Shown: positions 42,545-53,699 of the stretch, piece by piece
How the letters are laid out: every line of letters begins with the position of its first letter
Numbering within the stretch: position 1 is the stretch's first letter
NCBI GenBank assembly: GCA_900318345.1
Contig: ONKD01000009.1
Location: 1-64,000 of the forward strand
DNA: 64,000 bases
From: an uncultured Prevotellaceae bacterium
Lineage (GTDB): Bacteria; Bacteroidota; Bacteroidia; Bacteroidales; Muribaculaceae
Direction: 5' to 3'
Translations under genes and position numbers: made by a program
Notes under the pieces: generated by a model
What the model saw: only the letters and a program-made list of their open reading frames with translations
Database searches by the model: none
Told to the model about the DNA's origin: nothing

Positions 42545-43429
42545 TTACCGCATGGGCTCGACGGTGTAGCCCTTGTCACGCAACAGTTGCAGCAGGCCCT
42601 GAGGTCCAGGCAGGTGGCCAGCACCCACACACACGAGGCATGTGCGCTCGGGCATGATCTTGACCAGTTTCTCGGCCCAGTTGCGGTTGCGGCTGTAAAT
42701 CAGCGCTTCCATCGCTTCCTCGCTCTCGCCGCCCATGGTGGCATCGGTCATCACGGCCATGAGTTTGTCCAGGTCCTGATGCATGTAGGCCTCGGCCAGC
42801 GCCGATGACTGCTCCTGGAAAAACGCGTCTTGGCGGCACGCTTCGAGCAAGTTCTTGGCCTGCTCGGTCAAGGGGGCATTGAAGAGCAGGTCTATCTGCT
42901 CCTGCAACGACTCGAGGCTAGCCGACGGACGTCCAGCCTTGTTGGCACGGTCCTGAACGGCAATGTCAATGAGGTTGTTAGCGTCAAAGTTAGGGAAATA
43001 CTTGACGGCTTGCATCGCCTGCAGCTGGGTGCTGATGGCATTAGGCTTCAATGTCTTCATCTGAGCCAGCTTGACGCCCATAGCACCGAAGTACTTGTCA
43101 AAGACCTTCTCAATCACAGCATACTCAGTGGGAGTGTACAACATGTCTAGCGTGCTGTCGGTGGGTGCTATCATGGCATTAGCCATCTTCATCTGGGCTT
43201 CCTTGCTCATGAGGCTGTCCTTCTCGATCTCGCCCACCACGATATCACAACCATCGATAGCGGCATTGATGCCGGGAATCTGGTCAATCATGGTTGATGG
43301 GGCCATGTGATGGGTGCCAAAGATGTAACTGGGGCGGCCCAAACCATTGCCGCTCACTTTCCACAACAACTGCGCCTGAGATGCCAGCGCAACGGCCAAT
43401 ACTGCAATAATGAGGGATAATCTTTTCAT
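42545..43429 (-). CDS. TraB/GumN family protein
   Basis: 294 residues from ATG 43429 (MKRLSLIIAVLAVALASQA, a signal peptide). SYIFGTHHMAP holds the family GTHH motif, and CLVCVGAGHLPGPQGL holds the second conserved Gly/His block. Together with DIVVGEIEKD these form the EreA/TIKI-like metal site of the superfamily. Some relatives are metalloproteases; activity here is unproven. A TAATTTTG box on the minus strand at 43461-43468 may be its promoter. Confidence 0.88.
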   Translation of the reverse strand: MKRLSLIIAVLAVALASQAQLLWKVSGNGLGRPSYIFGTHHMAPSTMIDQIPGINAAIDGCDIVVGEIEKDSLMSKEAQMKMANAMIAPTDSTLDMLYTPTEYAVIEKVFDKYFGAMGVKLAQMKTLKPNAISTQLQAMQAVKYFPNFDANNLIDIAVQDRANKAGRPSASLESLQEQIDLLFNAPLTEQAKNLLEACRQDAFFQEQSSALAEAYMHQDLDKLMAVMTDATMGGESEEAMEALIYSRNRNWAEKLVKIMPERTCLVCVGAGHLPGPQGLLQLLRDKGYTVEPMR

Positions 43430-43669
43430 CGTCAATTCAGTTTCAATAGTTAATATGTAACAAAATTAATACTAATAACGTGATTTCATAGCTGTTGGGG
43501 TAAAAAAAATGGCAAAAATCCCCCATAATGATGATGAATCACAGAAAAAATGACCAATTCAGGCGATTGTACACCTGATGGTGCGTCACTAATTTTGCAC
43601 CATGAAAAAGTGAATGAGTTATTAGTTGATGACATCAAGTCAGTATTAGTAAGTAAACAGATAAAAATA

Positions 43670-43694
43670 CCGCACCGATGTGATATCGGTGCGG
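43670..43694 (-). terminator. Terminator of the C69 peptidase gene
   Basis: CCGCACCGAT (43670-43679) pairs perfectly with ATCGGTGCGG (43685-43694). A minus-strand T-tract follows (TATTTTTAT). The rest of the gap 43430-43724 shows no gene. Confidence 0.85.
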
Positions 43695-43724
43695 ATTTTT
43701 GATTATTAGGACGAGTATCAGGAC

Positions 43725-45410
43725 TTAGAAGCCAAATCCCTCCTCGGGCTCTACAACCTTGAGACGATCACCGCCCTTGGGGCCCTTGATGAGCATGTCA
43801 TAGTACTCCTGGGTGTAACCGGCAAAGGTGGGTGAAGCCGGCGTGCCGTACTCGTTGCGCTCAAACTTACCGTCCTTCTCCTTCTTGATGTTACCGTCGA
43901 GGTACTTCACAAACAGGTACTCACCCAGCTTCTTGTAGCGGGCAGTTGCGTCCTGGCCAGCGTTAACCGAGTAGTTGGTCAACAGGCGCACGGCAGCATC
44001 ACGGTCGGTAGCGAGCAACGAGGTAGCCTCGGCCTCGATGACCGACTGCTTCTTGGCAAAGTTGTCCTCGATCGCACCCTGAACCTTGCGGATGTCGCCA
44101 ATCATCTGTGAATAACGGTGATAGGCCTGGTTGGCCACCCAGTTGTTTACCCAAAAAGCGCAGTCCCAATCCAGCGTGTAAAGGTCGGCCTTGCCCTGGC
44201 GGTAGCTCTCGGGCACCTGGGTAATGCAGCAGTACATGGGCACAAACACGGCCGTGTTGGCATCATCGACACCAAACCAGAAGCAGCCACCCACCTCATC
44301 GGGCAGCCATGAGCGCATCTGTGCGGCAAACACCCAACCGGTCTGCTGGGTAGCGATAGCACGCTCCTGGCTGTACTTCACGCCATCAACCTCAAAGTCC
44401 ATGGGACGCCAGCGATAGGGCACGCCATAGGCTGTGGTAGCACCCGGGTCAACGGTCATGTCAAACGGGGTTCCCTCAAAGTGGTCACGCATCATATTCT
44501 GCATGTCACGCACACTAACCTTGCGATCGGGCTTCACATAGAGCGGCATCACCTCGGCACCTTTCTTGCCGTAGATAAAGGGCAGATAGGCATCCATGCC
44601 CTGGTGATAGCGGTTGAAGTAGCTCCACACGCGAGCATCGCAGCCGCGCAGGGCACCAGCATCAAACTTCTGGTAAACGGGCGCGAAAGCGAAGTCGGCA
44701 TCCTTGCCGCTGTATAGACCTTTCTTCTTGGCAAACGAGATGACGTCCTTGCTGTACATGACGTTCTTCTTGTCCTTCATGTTGAATTTCCAGATGCGCG
44801 GATTGTTGGCATGGCCGGCGATGCAGTCGTCGGGGATGCGGATGGCTACCCACACGGCGCCAAGTTCATCCTTGCCCTTGCCAATCATATCCATGATCCA
44901 GATCTCGTTGGGGTCGCCAATCGAGAACGACTCGCCCTCGCTGGCATAGCCGTACTGTGCCACCAGGTCGGTCATCACCTTGATGGCCTCGCGGGCGGTC
45001 TTGGAACGCTGCAAGGCGATATAGATAAGGCTGCCGTAGTCGATAATCGACTTGCCATCAAGATCCCACAGTTCCTCACGTCCGCCCCAAGTGCTCTCGG
45101 CAATGGTCACCTGGTGCTCGTTCATGTTGCCCACTACGGCATAGGTATGCTCCACCTCGGGAATGGCGCCCATGCGCTTACCGCTGTCCCAGTCGATGAT
45201 CTCACGCATCGCTCCCTTGGGATGGTCGGCTGCAGGAATGTACTGCAGGTCGCCAAACAAGGTGTGGCTGTCGGCGGCATAGGTGATGATGGTCGAGCCA
45301 TCGGCGCTGGCATTCTTGCCTACCAGCAGATTAGTACACGCGTCGGCAGTGGCCCAGCCAGCGAGTGCCAGCAGAGCTACCGATAACAATTTCATTGAAA
45401 AGTGCTTCAT
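43725..45410 (-). CDS. Family C69 dipeptidase, exported
   Basis: 561 residues from ATG 45410 (MKHFSMKLLSVALLALAGWA); the in-frame extension to 45581 overlaps the upstream gene. After the signal, DACTNLLVGKNASADGSTII begins with Cys25, the expected N-terminal nucleophile of C69 Ntn-hydrolases. ESTWGGREELWDLDGKSIID and SFSIGDPNEIWIMDMIGKG match the family. Cleaves small peptides in the periplasm, after removal of the signal exposes the Cys. Downstream of a block of small envelope genes but probably a separate unit. Confidence 0.9.
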   Translation of the reverse strand: MKHFSMKLLSVALLALAGWATADACTNLLVGKNASADGSTIITYAADSHTLFGDLQYIPAADHPKGAMREIIDWDSGKRMGAIPEVEHTYAVVGNMNEHQVTIAESTWGGREELWDLDGKSIIDYGSLIYIALQRSKTAREAIKVMTDLVAQYGYASEGESFSIGDPNEIWIMDMIGKGKDELGAVWVAIRIPDDCIAGHANNPRIWKFNMKDKKNVMYSKDVISFAKKKGLYSGKDADFAFAPVYQKFDAGALRGCDARVWSYFNRYHQGMDAYLPFIYGKKGAEVMPLYVKPDRKVSVRDMQNMMRDHFEGTPFDMTVDPGATTAYGVPYRWRPMDFEVDGVKYSQERAIATQQTGWVFAAQMRSWLPDEVGGCFWFGVDDANTAVFVPMYCCITQVPESYRQGKADLYTLDWDCAFWVNNWVANQAYHRYSQMIGDIRKVQGAIEDNFAKKQSVIEAEATSLLATDRDAAVRLLTNYSVNAGQDATARYKKLGEYLFVKYLDGNIKKEKDGKFERNEYGTPASPTFAGYTQEYYDMLIKGPKGGDRLKVVEPEEGFGF

Positions 45411-45453
45411 CTTTTTTAGTTTTGAATTGGTTATTGAATTGTTAATGATTTCG

Positions 45454-45954
45454 TCAATTTCCCACCGGGATGTCATAGCCCGTGAGGCGATAGGCCACCT
45501 GGAACGGTGTCGCCTGCTTGCGGGGCTGAGGTCCGGCATAATAGTAGAACAGCCGCTGAACGTCAAATGACTTGACCTCAACTAGTTTGGTTTCGCCCGG
45601 CTTCAGGCTCACGGGGACGGTAACCGTGCGCTGGGTGAGCAGCTCGCCCTGCATGGTTGAGTAGCGCAACATCAAGCGCACAGCGCTCATGCGGTGCCCC
45701 GTGTTATTGGTGATGAAAAACGACTCCTTGCTGTCACTGGCCCGCTTGCTGTAGCCCTTGAGGGTCACCGCATTAGGGTCAATGTCAACCAGACTGTCGG
45801 GCAAGAGGCCGTCGCTGGACTCCAGCACGGCGATGGGCACCTCGAGGCTGCGCAAGTTCTTGCGCGTGGTGCGTGTGCGCGCATCCAATGTGCTGACACA
45901 CAGCAGCGCCAAGAGGAGCGGAAGTATTAAAATATGTTTATTCCAAGTTCTCAT
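45454..45954 (-). CDS. Small exported protein of unknown function
   Basis: 166 residues from ATG 45954, which overlaps the stop of the preceding gene (TGATG), so translation is probably coupled. Signal peptide MRTWNKHILILPLLLALLCV. The beta-rich body FFITNNTGHRMSAVRLMLRY with SLKPGETKLVEVKSFDVQ suggests an Ig-like fold. No family recognised. Part of a four-gene envelope run (45454-48469). Confidence 0.72.
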   Translation of the reverse strand: MRTWNKHILILPLLLALLCVSTLDARTRTTRKNLRSLEVPIAVLESSDGLLPDSLVDIDPNAVTLKGYSKRASDSKESFFITNNTGHRMSAVRLMLRYSTMQGELLTQRTVTVPVSLKPGETKLVEVKSFDVQRLFYYYAGPQPRKQATPFQVAYRLTGYDIPVGN

Positions 45955-46550
45955 CACAGGTAACGAATGCGGTTAAACGGGTTGCCGTCGCCACCCTCAG
46001 GATATATTTTGCGGAAACCCACAGGCAGTCTCTCGCCCACCCGCTCAGGGATAATGCTCACCCCATTGAACAGCGTGGGCAGGAAGCGGGCGACATTGAC
46101 GCGCACCTTGACCTTCCAGTGAGGCGGGTCAAAGGTCAGCGTGGTTGCCGTGGCGTTAAGTGTCGCGACACACTCCAGCGGCTTGATGAGCGTCACGCGG
46201 TCGCGCTGGCTGTAGAGCCACAACTGGTACTTGCTGTCAACAGCGCTGCTCGCGATATAGCCAATCACGGTGCCAGGCACCAGGTTGATGTCAGGGGACT
46301 CGAGCAGGATGATGCGGTAGCCGATGTTGCGCTTACCCTTGTAGCGCTCAATGCCCACGGTCATCTCCTCGTTAGGATAGTACCAGATGCCCTCCAGGGG
46401 CTGCATGTCGGTCTCATCCAGGCGCACGCGCATCGAGTCCACGTCCAGCCCGTCGATAACGACCGACTTCTTGGGTATGCCATTGCCTGCCACGGCAAGC
46501 AGCGGCAACACGAGGAGCAGGAGCGATATGAATACTGAGCGGCTGGACAT
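45954..46550 (-). CDS. Exported protein of unknown function
   Basis: 198 residues from ATG 46550 (MSSRSVFISLLLLVLPLLAV, a signal peptide), 8 bp after the DUF3078 stop. The longer frame from 46574 is unnecessary. The body has GIWYYPNEEMTVGIERYKG, YRIILLESPDINLVPGTVIG and ends NPFNRIRYL. No family recognised; conserved position between DUF3078 and the next gene suggests an envelope role. Confidence 0.75.
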   Translation of the reverse strand: MSSRSVFISLLLLVLPLLAVAGNGIPKKSVVIDGLDVDSMRVRLDETDMQPLEGIWYYPNEEMTVGIERYKGKRNIGYRIILLESPDINLVPGTVIGYIASSAVDSKYQLWLYSQRDRVTLIKPLECVATLNATATTLTFDPPHWKVKVRVNVARFLPTLFNGVSIIPERVGERLPVGFRKIYPEGGDGNPFNRIRYL

Positions 46551-46557
46551 CAATGAT

Positions 46558-47808
46558 TTAATTAACCGTGGCAAAACGGTAGATCACACCCAAACTGAGA
46601 ATTTCCTTGAATTGCCAGAATTTCCAGTCATCATCACGAGCCACTGAGCGGTCAAAACGCAAGTGGGTGTAGAACTGCGTGGTCAGGTACTTGCTGATAG
46701 ACAAATCGAGAGTGTTTTCCCAGTCGCCTTGCACATACTCATAATTGGTGAACATGTATAACCTGGAAGTCAGCATCACGTTAGGCGTGAAACGCCACAA
46801 CAACTTGGCCTCGAAATTACTACCGAAGGTGCTCTTGCTGTGGTGACCCGCGTCAATACCAAAACGGGTGGGGTCGATGTCGGTGATGTTGCGGCAATAC
46901 TTAAGGTTATAGGACAGGGGCGCGATGGCCAGCGTGAACATGCGGTCATCGGCCTTCTTGTAATTATAGGTCATACCAAGACCGATATTCAACTCGGCAG
47001 GCGACAGGAACGCTGCCGTCATCGTCCTTGTGTTGGTCTTGTAGTTGTTCAGGAACTGGGTCGTGAACTGCAGCATGGCGCTATAGTACCAGTTCTTCAC
47101 TGCTTTGTAACCCAACTGTGAAGAGAACAGGAAATGGTCCTCGTTGATCAGGTAGTTGCGAATGCTGTCGCCATGGGTGGTGGCAATACCCAACTTATAG
47201 GACAACGCATTGTTGAACAGCCAGTTAGGATGCACATCCTGATTAAGGTTGCAATTCCAGTTGATGGATCCAAGCAGGGCCAAGTTATTCTCACCGCCCT
47301 GATACCAGTTCCGGCTGATGTAGGCTTGGGTAAACTGGAGCGAGGCGTTAAACACGTGCAACCAGTTGTGAATCTTCAAGTCAGGGGCATCGGCAGGGGT
47401 CACATCATCGGGCACCGACACCTGTGGCGGGGCGATGGTGAGTTTACCTTGACGCGGGTCGCTGGCAATGACCCCCTCGGGCGGTGCCTCGGGCAACCGG
47501 TTGGCGTTATAGGCCACCAGCTGAGGGTTATCAATCATGGCACGCTGGCGCAGTTGGCGGGTGCGGGCTGAGGTCTCCATGGCCTCCTGTAACCAGGCAT
47601 CGCCAGCATCCAGCGAGTACAACTCACCAGTATTGGGAGATGGCATTGACTTGTGGCCAGCATCCAGCTGATAACTGTCATAAACCAGTGGCGCATAGAG
47701 CATACTCGACTCCATGCCGGGCTTTTCGCCATCTTGGGCGATAGCCGTCGCGCTCATCGCCATGAGCATGGCGAGCGTGAAGAGTGTTTTAGGTTTAAAT
47801 CGCATCAT
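46558..47808 (-). CDS. DUF3078 family outer-membrane-type protein
   Basis: 416 residues, signal peptide MMRFKPKTLFTLAMLMAMSA. The C-terminal two thirds match DUF3078: ASLQFTQAYISRNWYQGGEN, WLFNNALSYKLGIATTHGDS and KYLTTQFYTHLRFDRSVA. Alternating strands to FKEILSLGVIYRFATVN indicate a beta-barrel. Widely conserved in Bacteroidetes; function unknown. Confidence 0.85.
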   Translation of the reverse strand: MMRFKPKTLFTLAMLMAMSATAIAQDGEKPGMESSMLYAPLVYDSYQLDAGHKSMPSPNTGELYSLDAGDAWLQEAMETSARTRQLRQRAMIDNPQLVAYNANRLPEAPPEGVIASDPRQGKLTIAPPQVSVPDDVTPADAPDLKIHNWLHVFNASLQFTQAYISRNWYQGGENNLALLGSINWNCNLNQDVHPNWLFNNALSYKLGIATTHGDSIRNYLINEDHFLFSSQLGYKAVKNWYYSAMLQFTTQFLNNYKTNTRTMTAAFLSPAELNIGLGMTYNYKKADDRMFTLAIAPLSYNLKYCRNITDIDPTRFGIDAGHHSKSTFGSNFEAKLLWRFTPNVMLTSRLYMFTNYEYVQGDWENTLDLSISKYLTTQFYTHLRFDRSVARDDDWKFWQFKEILSLGVIYRFATVN

Positions 47809-47857
47809 TGGGTCATATTTTTGAGGTTAAACATCATTATTGGGTCTTGACGCCCCG

Positions 47858-48469
47858 TCAGGCATCATAGAGTTTTTCTTTTCTTGCGGGTTGAGGCTTT
47901 TCCTGCTGCTTTTTGTCCTTTTGCTGCTGTTGCTTAGCCTTTTGCTTGGTCTGCACCTTTTGCCGCTTGCGCTCGTGGTTAGGAGTCTGGGTCTTGTTCT
48001 CGGCAAAACTCTTGATCATGTCCTCAACGGTCTCGCGGTTGCCGAACAGGTAGTTCACAGTCACCTCAACGATGAGGTTCTGGTGCTTGGAGACAAGATC
48101 GGCAATGATGGCGCGTGAGCCGTCGGGCATGGTGCCGTTGATACTGTAGGTTTTCTTGAAGCCCTTGACCTTGATCTTGCCGTTCTGCAGGTCATACATG
48201 CTGTAGCCCAATGCCTTGCGCTGCAAGTTCTCGGTGAGCATCTTCTTCTCGTCACCCTTGTCCTGGCTATAGAGTTGCACGGTCATGACCATGTCTTCCC
48301 ACTGGACCTCAAAGCGGGTATTGCTGTTATAGGTGACAAAGCCGCCGTCGGGGGTCTCAAACGTCAGGTTATAACGGCTCCACGTGTAAACTGCCGCGCT
48401 AGCGTCAATCGCGCCAGCCAGCAGCATGATCAGCATCAGGGTGAAAATGTTGATGAGTCGATTTTTCAT
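47858..48469 (-). CDS. Exported protein with charged Gln/Lys-rich tail
   Basis: 203 residues. Signal peptide MKNRLINIFTLMLIMLLAGA. Residues 25-150 form a compact beta-rich domain (TWSRYNLTFETPDGGFVTY, RAIIADLVSKHQNLIVEV). The last 50 residues are low-complexity Lys/Gln (KQKAKQQQQKDKKQQEK). No family recognised. Follows the GH25 gene by about 10 bp. Confidence 0.72.
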   Translation of the reverse strand: MKNRLINIFTLMLIMLLAGAIDASAAVYTWSRYNLTFETPDGGFVTYNSNTRFEVQWEDMVMTVQLYSQDKGDEKKMLTENLQRKALGYSMYDLQNGKIKVKGFKKTYSINGTMPDGSRAIIADLVSKHQNLIVEVTVNYLFGNRETVEDMIKSFAENKTQTPNHERKRQKVQTKQKAKQQQQKDKKQQEKPQPARKEKLYDA

Positions 48470-48480
48470 TGCTTGACGAT

Positions 48481-49248
48481 TTATTGGGTTTGTTGTTCTT
48501 GCACTTCATCCAGGTAACGTTTCCACTCCTTTTTGGAGCCGCGAAACACATTCAGGTCAACGTCGCCTTCCACTCCGGCAACTCTTCCCTCATGACTGAA
48601 CTGCTGAATGCAGTGAGGCATATCGGGTAACAGGTCTGGACTGGTGAATGAGCACAGCCACAGGTCGTGGTCGCCCAGCATGTCCTTGTAATACTTGCCA
48701 TAGCCATCAAGGTTGGTGTAAATCATCACTTGATAGCCTTTATCGTTGAGTATGCTCACCATTTCCAGCACACGTTCTAAGGCGGTATCGCGGCTAACGG
48801 TGGCACCATTGCCCCAATCATCCTCCAGGTCAATGACTAACGGCAAATCCACATGTCTGCCCTTGATGACACTGAGGAAATTGGCGGCTTGCTCCTGTCC
48901 TGAACGGTTCTTGCGGAAGAAGTGGTAAGCACCCACCTTGAGGCCCGCATCGCAAGCCCCCTTGTAGTTGCGTTCAAAGGCTTCATCCTGATAGGTCTTG
49001 CCCTCACTGGCCTTGATGATGACAAACTGATAGTCGTCATCTCTCACCTGGTCAAAGTCAATCTCACCGTTATGCTTCGACACGTCGATACCGGCAACCG
49101 GGTAGCGGTAACGGTCAACGTTGACCGAGTGTGGCAGTATATAGCGCCATCCCACATAGCCCAGCATCAACACAACAAGTGCTGCCACCCCCAGGAGGAG
49201 CAGCCACTTGATGTAGTCGGGTTTTGTCGGGACTTGGCGTTTACCCAT
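48481..49248 (-). CDS. GH25 lysozyme-like muramidase, membrane anchored
   Basis: 255 residues. One membrane helix (IKWLLLLGVAALVVLMLGYV) precedes a GH25 domain: AGIDVSKHNGEIDFDQV, then VIIKASEGKTYQDEAFERN, YHFFRKNRSGQEQAANF and LPLVIDLEDDWGN with the DxE catalytic pair. It cleaves the MurNAc-GlcNAc bond of peptidoglycan, probably in cell-wall remodelling. The catalytic domain would face the periplasm. Confidence 0.9.
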   Translation of the reverse strand: MGKRQVPTKPDYIKWLLLLGVAALVVLMLGYVGWRYILPHSVNVDRYRYPVAGIDVSKHNGEIDFDQVRDDDYQFVIIKASEGKTYQDEAFERNYKGACDAGLKVGAYHFFRKNRSGQEQAANFLSVIKGRHVDLPLVIDLEDDWGNGATVSRDTALERVLEMVSILNDKGYQVMIYTNLDGYGKYYKDMLGDHDLWLCSFTSPDLLPDMPHCIQQFSHEGRVAGVEGDVDLNVFRGSKKEWKRYLDEVQEQQTQ

Positions 49249-49262
49249 AGGCAGTCAAGGGG

Positions 49263-49685
49263 TTAGAAGAATGGGACACTACTAGGTGAGTTTACCCACC
49301 TCATTTCAAATTCCTCTTGGGTGCTGACTAGGAACAGGATACCCTGGACAAATGAGATAATCTGGGTGACAACGGCGAGGGCACCACAGGATAGGATGCT
49401 AGCCACCAGGAACAGAATTCCGGCGTTAGTCTTACCCATATAGAAATAGTGCAAACCGATGGCGCCAAAGAACAGAGCAAGAATGGCGGCGACACCGCGG
49501 CTCTTGCCCGACGGGCCATTGGAGAACACGCTGTCAATGCTCGAGAAGGGCTGGCCGCTGAACTGCTGCCCTTGGTCAGCATAGGAAACATTGGTTTCGG
49601 CACCGCAATAAGGGCACTTCACACGATTAACTCTATCTTGAGTGCTATACTGTTTACCGCACTCGGGACAATTATGAATATACAT
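49263..49685 (-). CDS. TM2-domain protein with N-terminal zinc ribbon
   Basis: 140 residues. N-terminus HNCPECGKQY ... VKCPYCGAET is a zinc ribbon with two CxxC pairs. A TM2 domain follows: GVAAILALFFGAIGLHYFYM, then GILFLVASILSCGALAVV. The family is small, with unknown function. It starts upstream of GH25 by 14 bp. Confidence 0.88.
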   Translation of the reverse strand: MYIHNCPECGKQYSTQDRVNRVKCPYCGAETNVSYADQGQQFSGQPFSSIDSVFSNGPSGKSRGVAAILALFFGAIGLHYFYMGKTNAGILFLVASILSCGALAVVTQIISFVQGILFLVSTQEEFEMRWVNSPSSVPFF

Positions 49686-49780
49686 AGTCTTTAGTTATTT
49701 ATTGTTTGTTGTTTGTCCGTTAGACGTATCGTACCCTCAAAAAGTTGCAATAATCGTACCAATTTTTTCCTCAACCCACT

Positions 49781-49845
49781 CTAAGGCGCAAAGACGCTAA
49801 GTATCATTATTATTTATCGCTTTGCGGCTTAGCGCCTTAGCGTGA
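49781..49845. repeat. REP-like palindromic repeat, copy 2
   Basis: CTAAGGCGC (49781-49789) pairs with GCGCCTTAG (49832-49840), with inner CTAAG/CTTAG arms. Its right part CTTAGCGCCTTAGCGTGAA resembles the right arm of the element at 6246-6310. It lies just past the yidC stop. Confidence 0.65.
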
Positions 49846-49858
49846 ATTACTGGAATGC

Positions 49859-51949
49859 TCAACGACGCTTATTGGAGGCGGCGTTGCGTTGCTTTTGCTG
49901 CTGTTGCTGCATCTTCTGGGCCTCCTCAAGGCGAGCCATCCACTTGCTTTTCTTCTTGGGCTTGGCAGCGTTGGCGGCAATAGTTGCACGCACCTTATCC
50001 TCGGTCACAAACAGGCGGCAGCTATAGGTCTGGATGATCGTGATCAACAACGACACAAAGTAGTAGTAACTCAGACCCGATGCATAGTTGTTGAACCAGA
50101 ACAGGAACATCAACGGCATCAGATACATCATCCACTTCATGCCCGGCATCGACTGCGACGAAGGCTGGGACTTGGTGGTGAGATAAGTGTAGATGATGTT
50201 GGTCACTGTCATCAACAGGCAGAACAAACTCAGGTGATTACCAAACAGACTTGAAATGATAGGAATCTGTGCGCCCCACTCCAGCACCTTGTCAGGTGCG
50301 CTCAAGTCGTTGGCCCACAGGAACGATTGCCCGCGCAGCTCGATACACGAGGGGAAGAAGGTGAACATCGCGATCAGGATGGGCATCTGCAGCATCATGG
50401 GCAAGCAGCCACCCATGGGGTTAGCTCCCGCCTGACGGTAGAGTTCCATCGTCTTTTGCTGTTTCTTCAGGGCATCCTCCTGATTGGGATATTTCTCGTT
50501 GATTTTAGCGATGTCGGGAGCCAGGATGCGCATCTTGGCCTGTGAGACATAGCTCTTGTAGGTCAACGGCCACAGAACCAGCTTGATGATGATGGTCAGC
50601 ACAAGGATGATGATACCGTAATTGCTGATGAACTTGCCCAGCCAGTCAAACACGGGAATGATCACGCCCGTGTTGATCACGCGGAACAACCACCATCCCA
50701 GCGGGATGAGCCGTGTGAGTTTCAAGTCCTCCTTGGGCGAAAACTTGTCATAACTCGACAACAAGTGGTAGCGGTTGGGACCCAGGTAGAAGTAGAACGA
50801 GGCAGCGTTGGGCTTGTCACTCGAGTAAGGGATCATCGTGTGGATTTTCACATCCTTGGTGTATTTCTCATACTCGGGCGAATCTTTGTCTAGCGAGACG
50901 CTGGTCATCTTTGCCGAGCTCAGGACGCTGTCGGCAACGAGCACGGTCGAGAAGAACTGGTTCTTGGCGCTCACCCATTTGAGCTGGTCCTTCACTTCGT
51001 CCTCGTCGTTACCAGTCTCGCTGGTGTTGTCCACGTCGCCGTCCTTGCCGGCATACTTATAATAGATGGCACTGTTGCGCTCCTCAAACTGCTTGCCAAA
51101 CTCATGGCGACAGATCTTTTGGTGCCAATCAAAGTCCACAAGGTTGATGTTCAGCGGAATGACACGCGACATGCTTTGCTGCACCATCTCCATGCGCACC
51201 ATGTAGCTGCCGGGAACCAGAGTGTACTTCAAGCCCCACTGTGCACCACCCTCGAGCGCCAGGTTCATCAGCACGGTGCTGTCGTTGAGCTGCTTGGGGG
51301 TGAAGTAGAAGTTCTTGGTCTCAAAGCGCTGCGTGTTGTTGCTCAGCGTGAAGCTGTAGTCGTTATCACCCTTGTCAAACAGTACCAGTTGCGGCGACTT
51401 GTAGGTCTTGTAACCCTTGAGCGTGGCGCGTGAGATGATACCGCCCTTGGTGCTGATTTCCACCTTCAGCGAGTCGTTCTCGAGCGTCACAAACTGCTCT
51501 GTGCCAGTGAGCGAGGTCGCAAACGAGCCATTCTTAGCATACACGTCGAGCGCTTTATTCACCGCTTGTATTGCCAGGTTGTGAACCGCAGGATTCTGGC
51601 TGGTCTTGGCCGTCACCTCGTCCCAGGTGACGGTGGTGTCGGCCACAGTAACGGTGCCCGTCACGACGCCATCCTTGAGCGTGAGCATCACACCCTCGTT
51701 GTTGATGGCGGCGTTTCCTGCCGGCATACTCTGGAGCACACTTGTCAAGTGCGCCAGTTCATCACTGCTCAGGGTATCGACAACTCCAGCACTCACGTCC
51801 TTGTGCTTGTCGGCTTCCTGCAGGGCAGCGATTGAGTCCATTTGTCGCTGACGCTCGGCCAGTTCGGCTTCGCTGGGTTGGGTCAGCCATGAGTAGCCAA
51901 AGATGACCAATCCCATCAGCAACAGTCCAATCAATGTATTCTTATCCAT
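49859..51949 (-). CDS. yidC: Membrane protein insertase YidC
   Basis: 696 residues. MDKNTLIGLLLMGLVIFGYS is the first helix. A large periplasmic beta-domain (about 80-430) precedes the insertase core with ILVLTIIIKLVLWPLTYKSY, then QAGANPMGGCLPMMLQMPI and SYYYFVSLLITIIQTY. The basic C-terminal tail (KKKSKWMARLEEAQKMQ, poly-Gln) may contact ribosomes. Inserts inner-membrane proteins with or without Sec. It follows pyrG by 72 bp, the usual order in Bacteroidales. Confidence 0.96.
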   Translation of the reverse strand: MDKNTLIGLLLMGLVIFGYSWLTQPSEAELAERQRQMDSIAALQEADKHKDVSAGVVDTLSSDELAHLTSVLQSMPAGNAAINNEGVMLTLKDGVVTGTVTVADTTVTWDEVTAKTSQNPAVHNLAIQAVNKALDVYAKNGSFATSLTGTEQFVTLENDSLKVEISTKGGIISRATLKGYKTYKSPQLVLFDKGDNDYSFTLSNNTQRFETKNFYFTPKQLNDSTVLMNLALEGGAQWGLKYTLVPGSYMVRMEMVQQSMSRVIPLNINLVDFDWHQKICRHEFGKQFEERNSAIYYKYAGKDGDVDNTSETGNDEDEVKDQLKWVSAKNQFFSTVLVADSVLSSAKMTSVSLDKDSPEYEKYTKDVKIHTMIPYSSDKPNAASFYFYLGPNRYHLLSSYDKFSPKEDLKLTRLIPLGWWLFRVINTGVIIPVFDWLGKFISNYGIIILVLTIIIKLVLWPLTYKSYVSQAKMRILAPDIAKINEKYPNQEDALKKQQKTMELYRQAGANPMGGCLPMMLQMPILIAMFTFFPSCIELRGQSFLWANDLSAPDKVLEWGAQIPIISSLFGNHLSLFCLLMTVTNIIYTYLTTKSQPSSQSMPGMKWMMYLMPLMFLFWFNNYASGLSYYYFVSLLITIIQTYSCRLFVTEDKVRATIAANAAKPKKKSKWMARLEEAQKMQQQQQKQRNAASNKRR

Positions 51950-52021
51950 ATATATTATTAGTTATTTGTCTCTAGTCAATTAGTCACTAGTCCTGGGATT
52001 TGTGCCAGACTTGCAACTTTT

Positions 52022-53656
<1,635 letters not shown>

Positions 53657-53662
53657 TTAACT

Positions 53663-53699
53663 GACAAAGTTACATCTTTTTTTCCAATAATCACTGGAG
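53663..53699 (-). promoter_or_regulatory. Promoter of pyrG, near-identical to the gldE promoter
   Basis: Minus-strand -7 box TAACTTTG (53665-53672). The 37-bp block matches 39375-39411 at 34 of 37 positions. The box ends about 17 bp before the pyrG start. Confidence 0.6.
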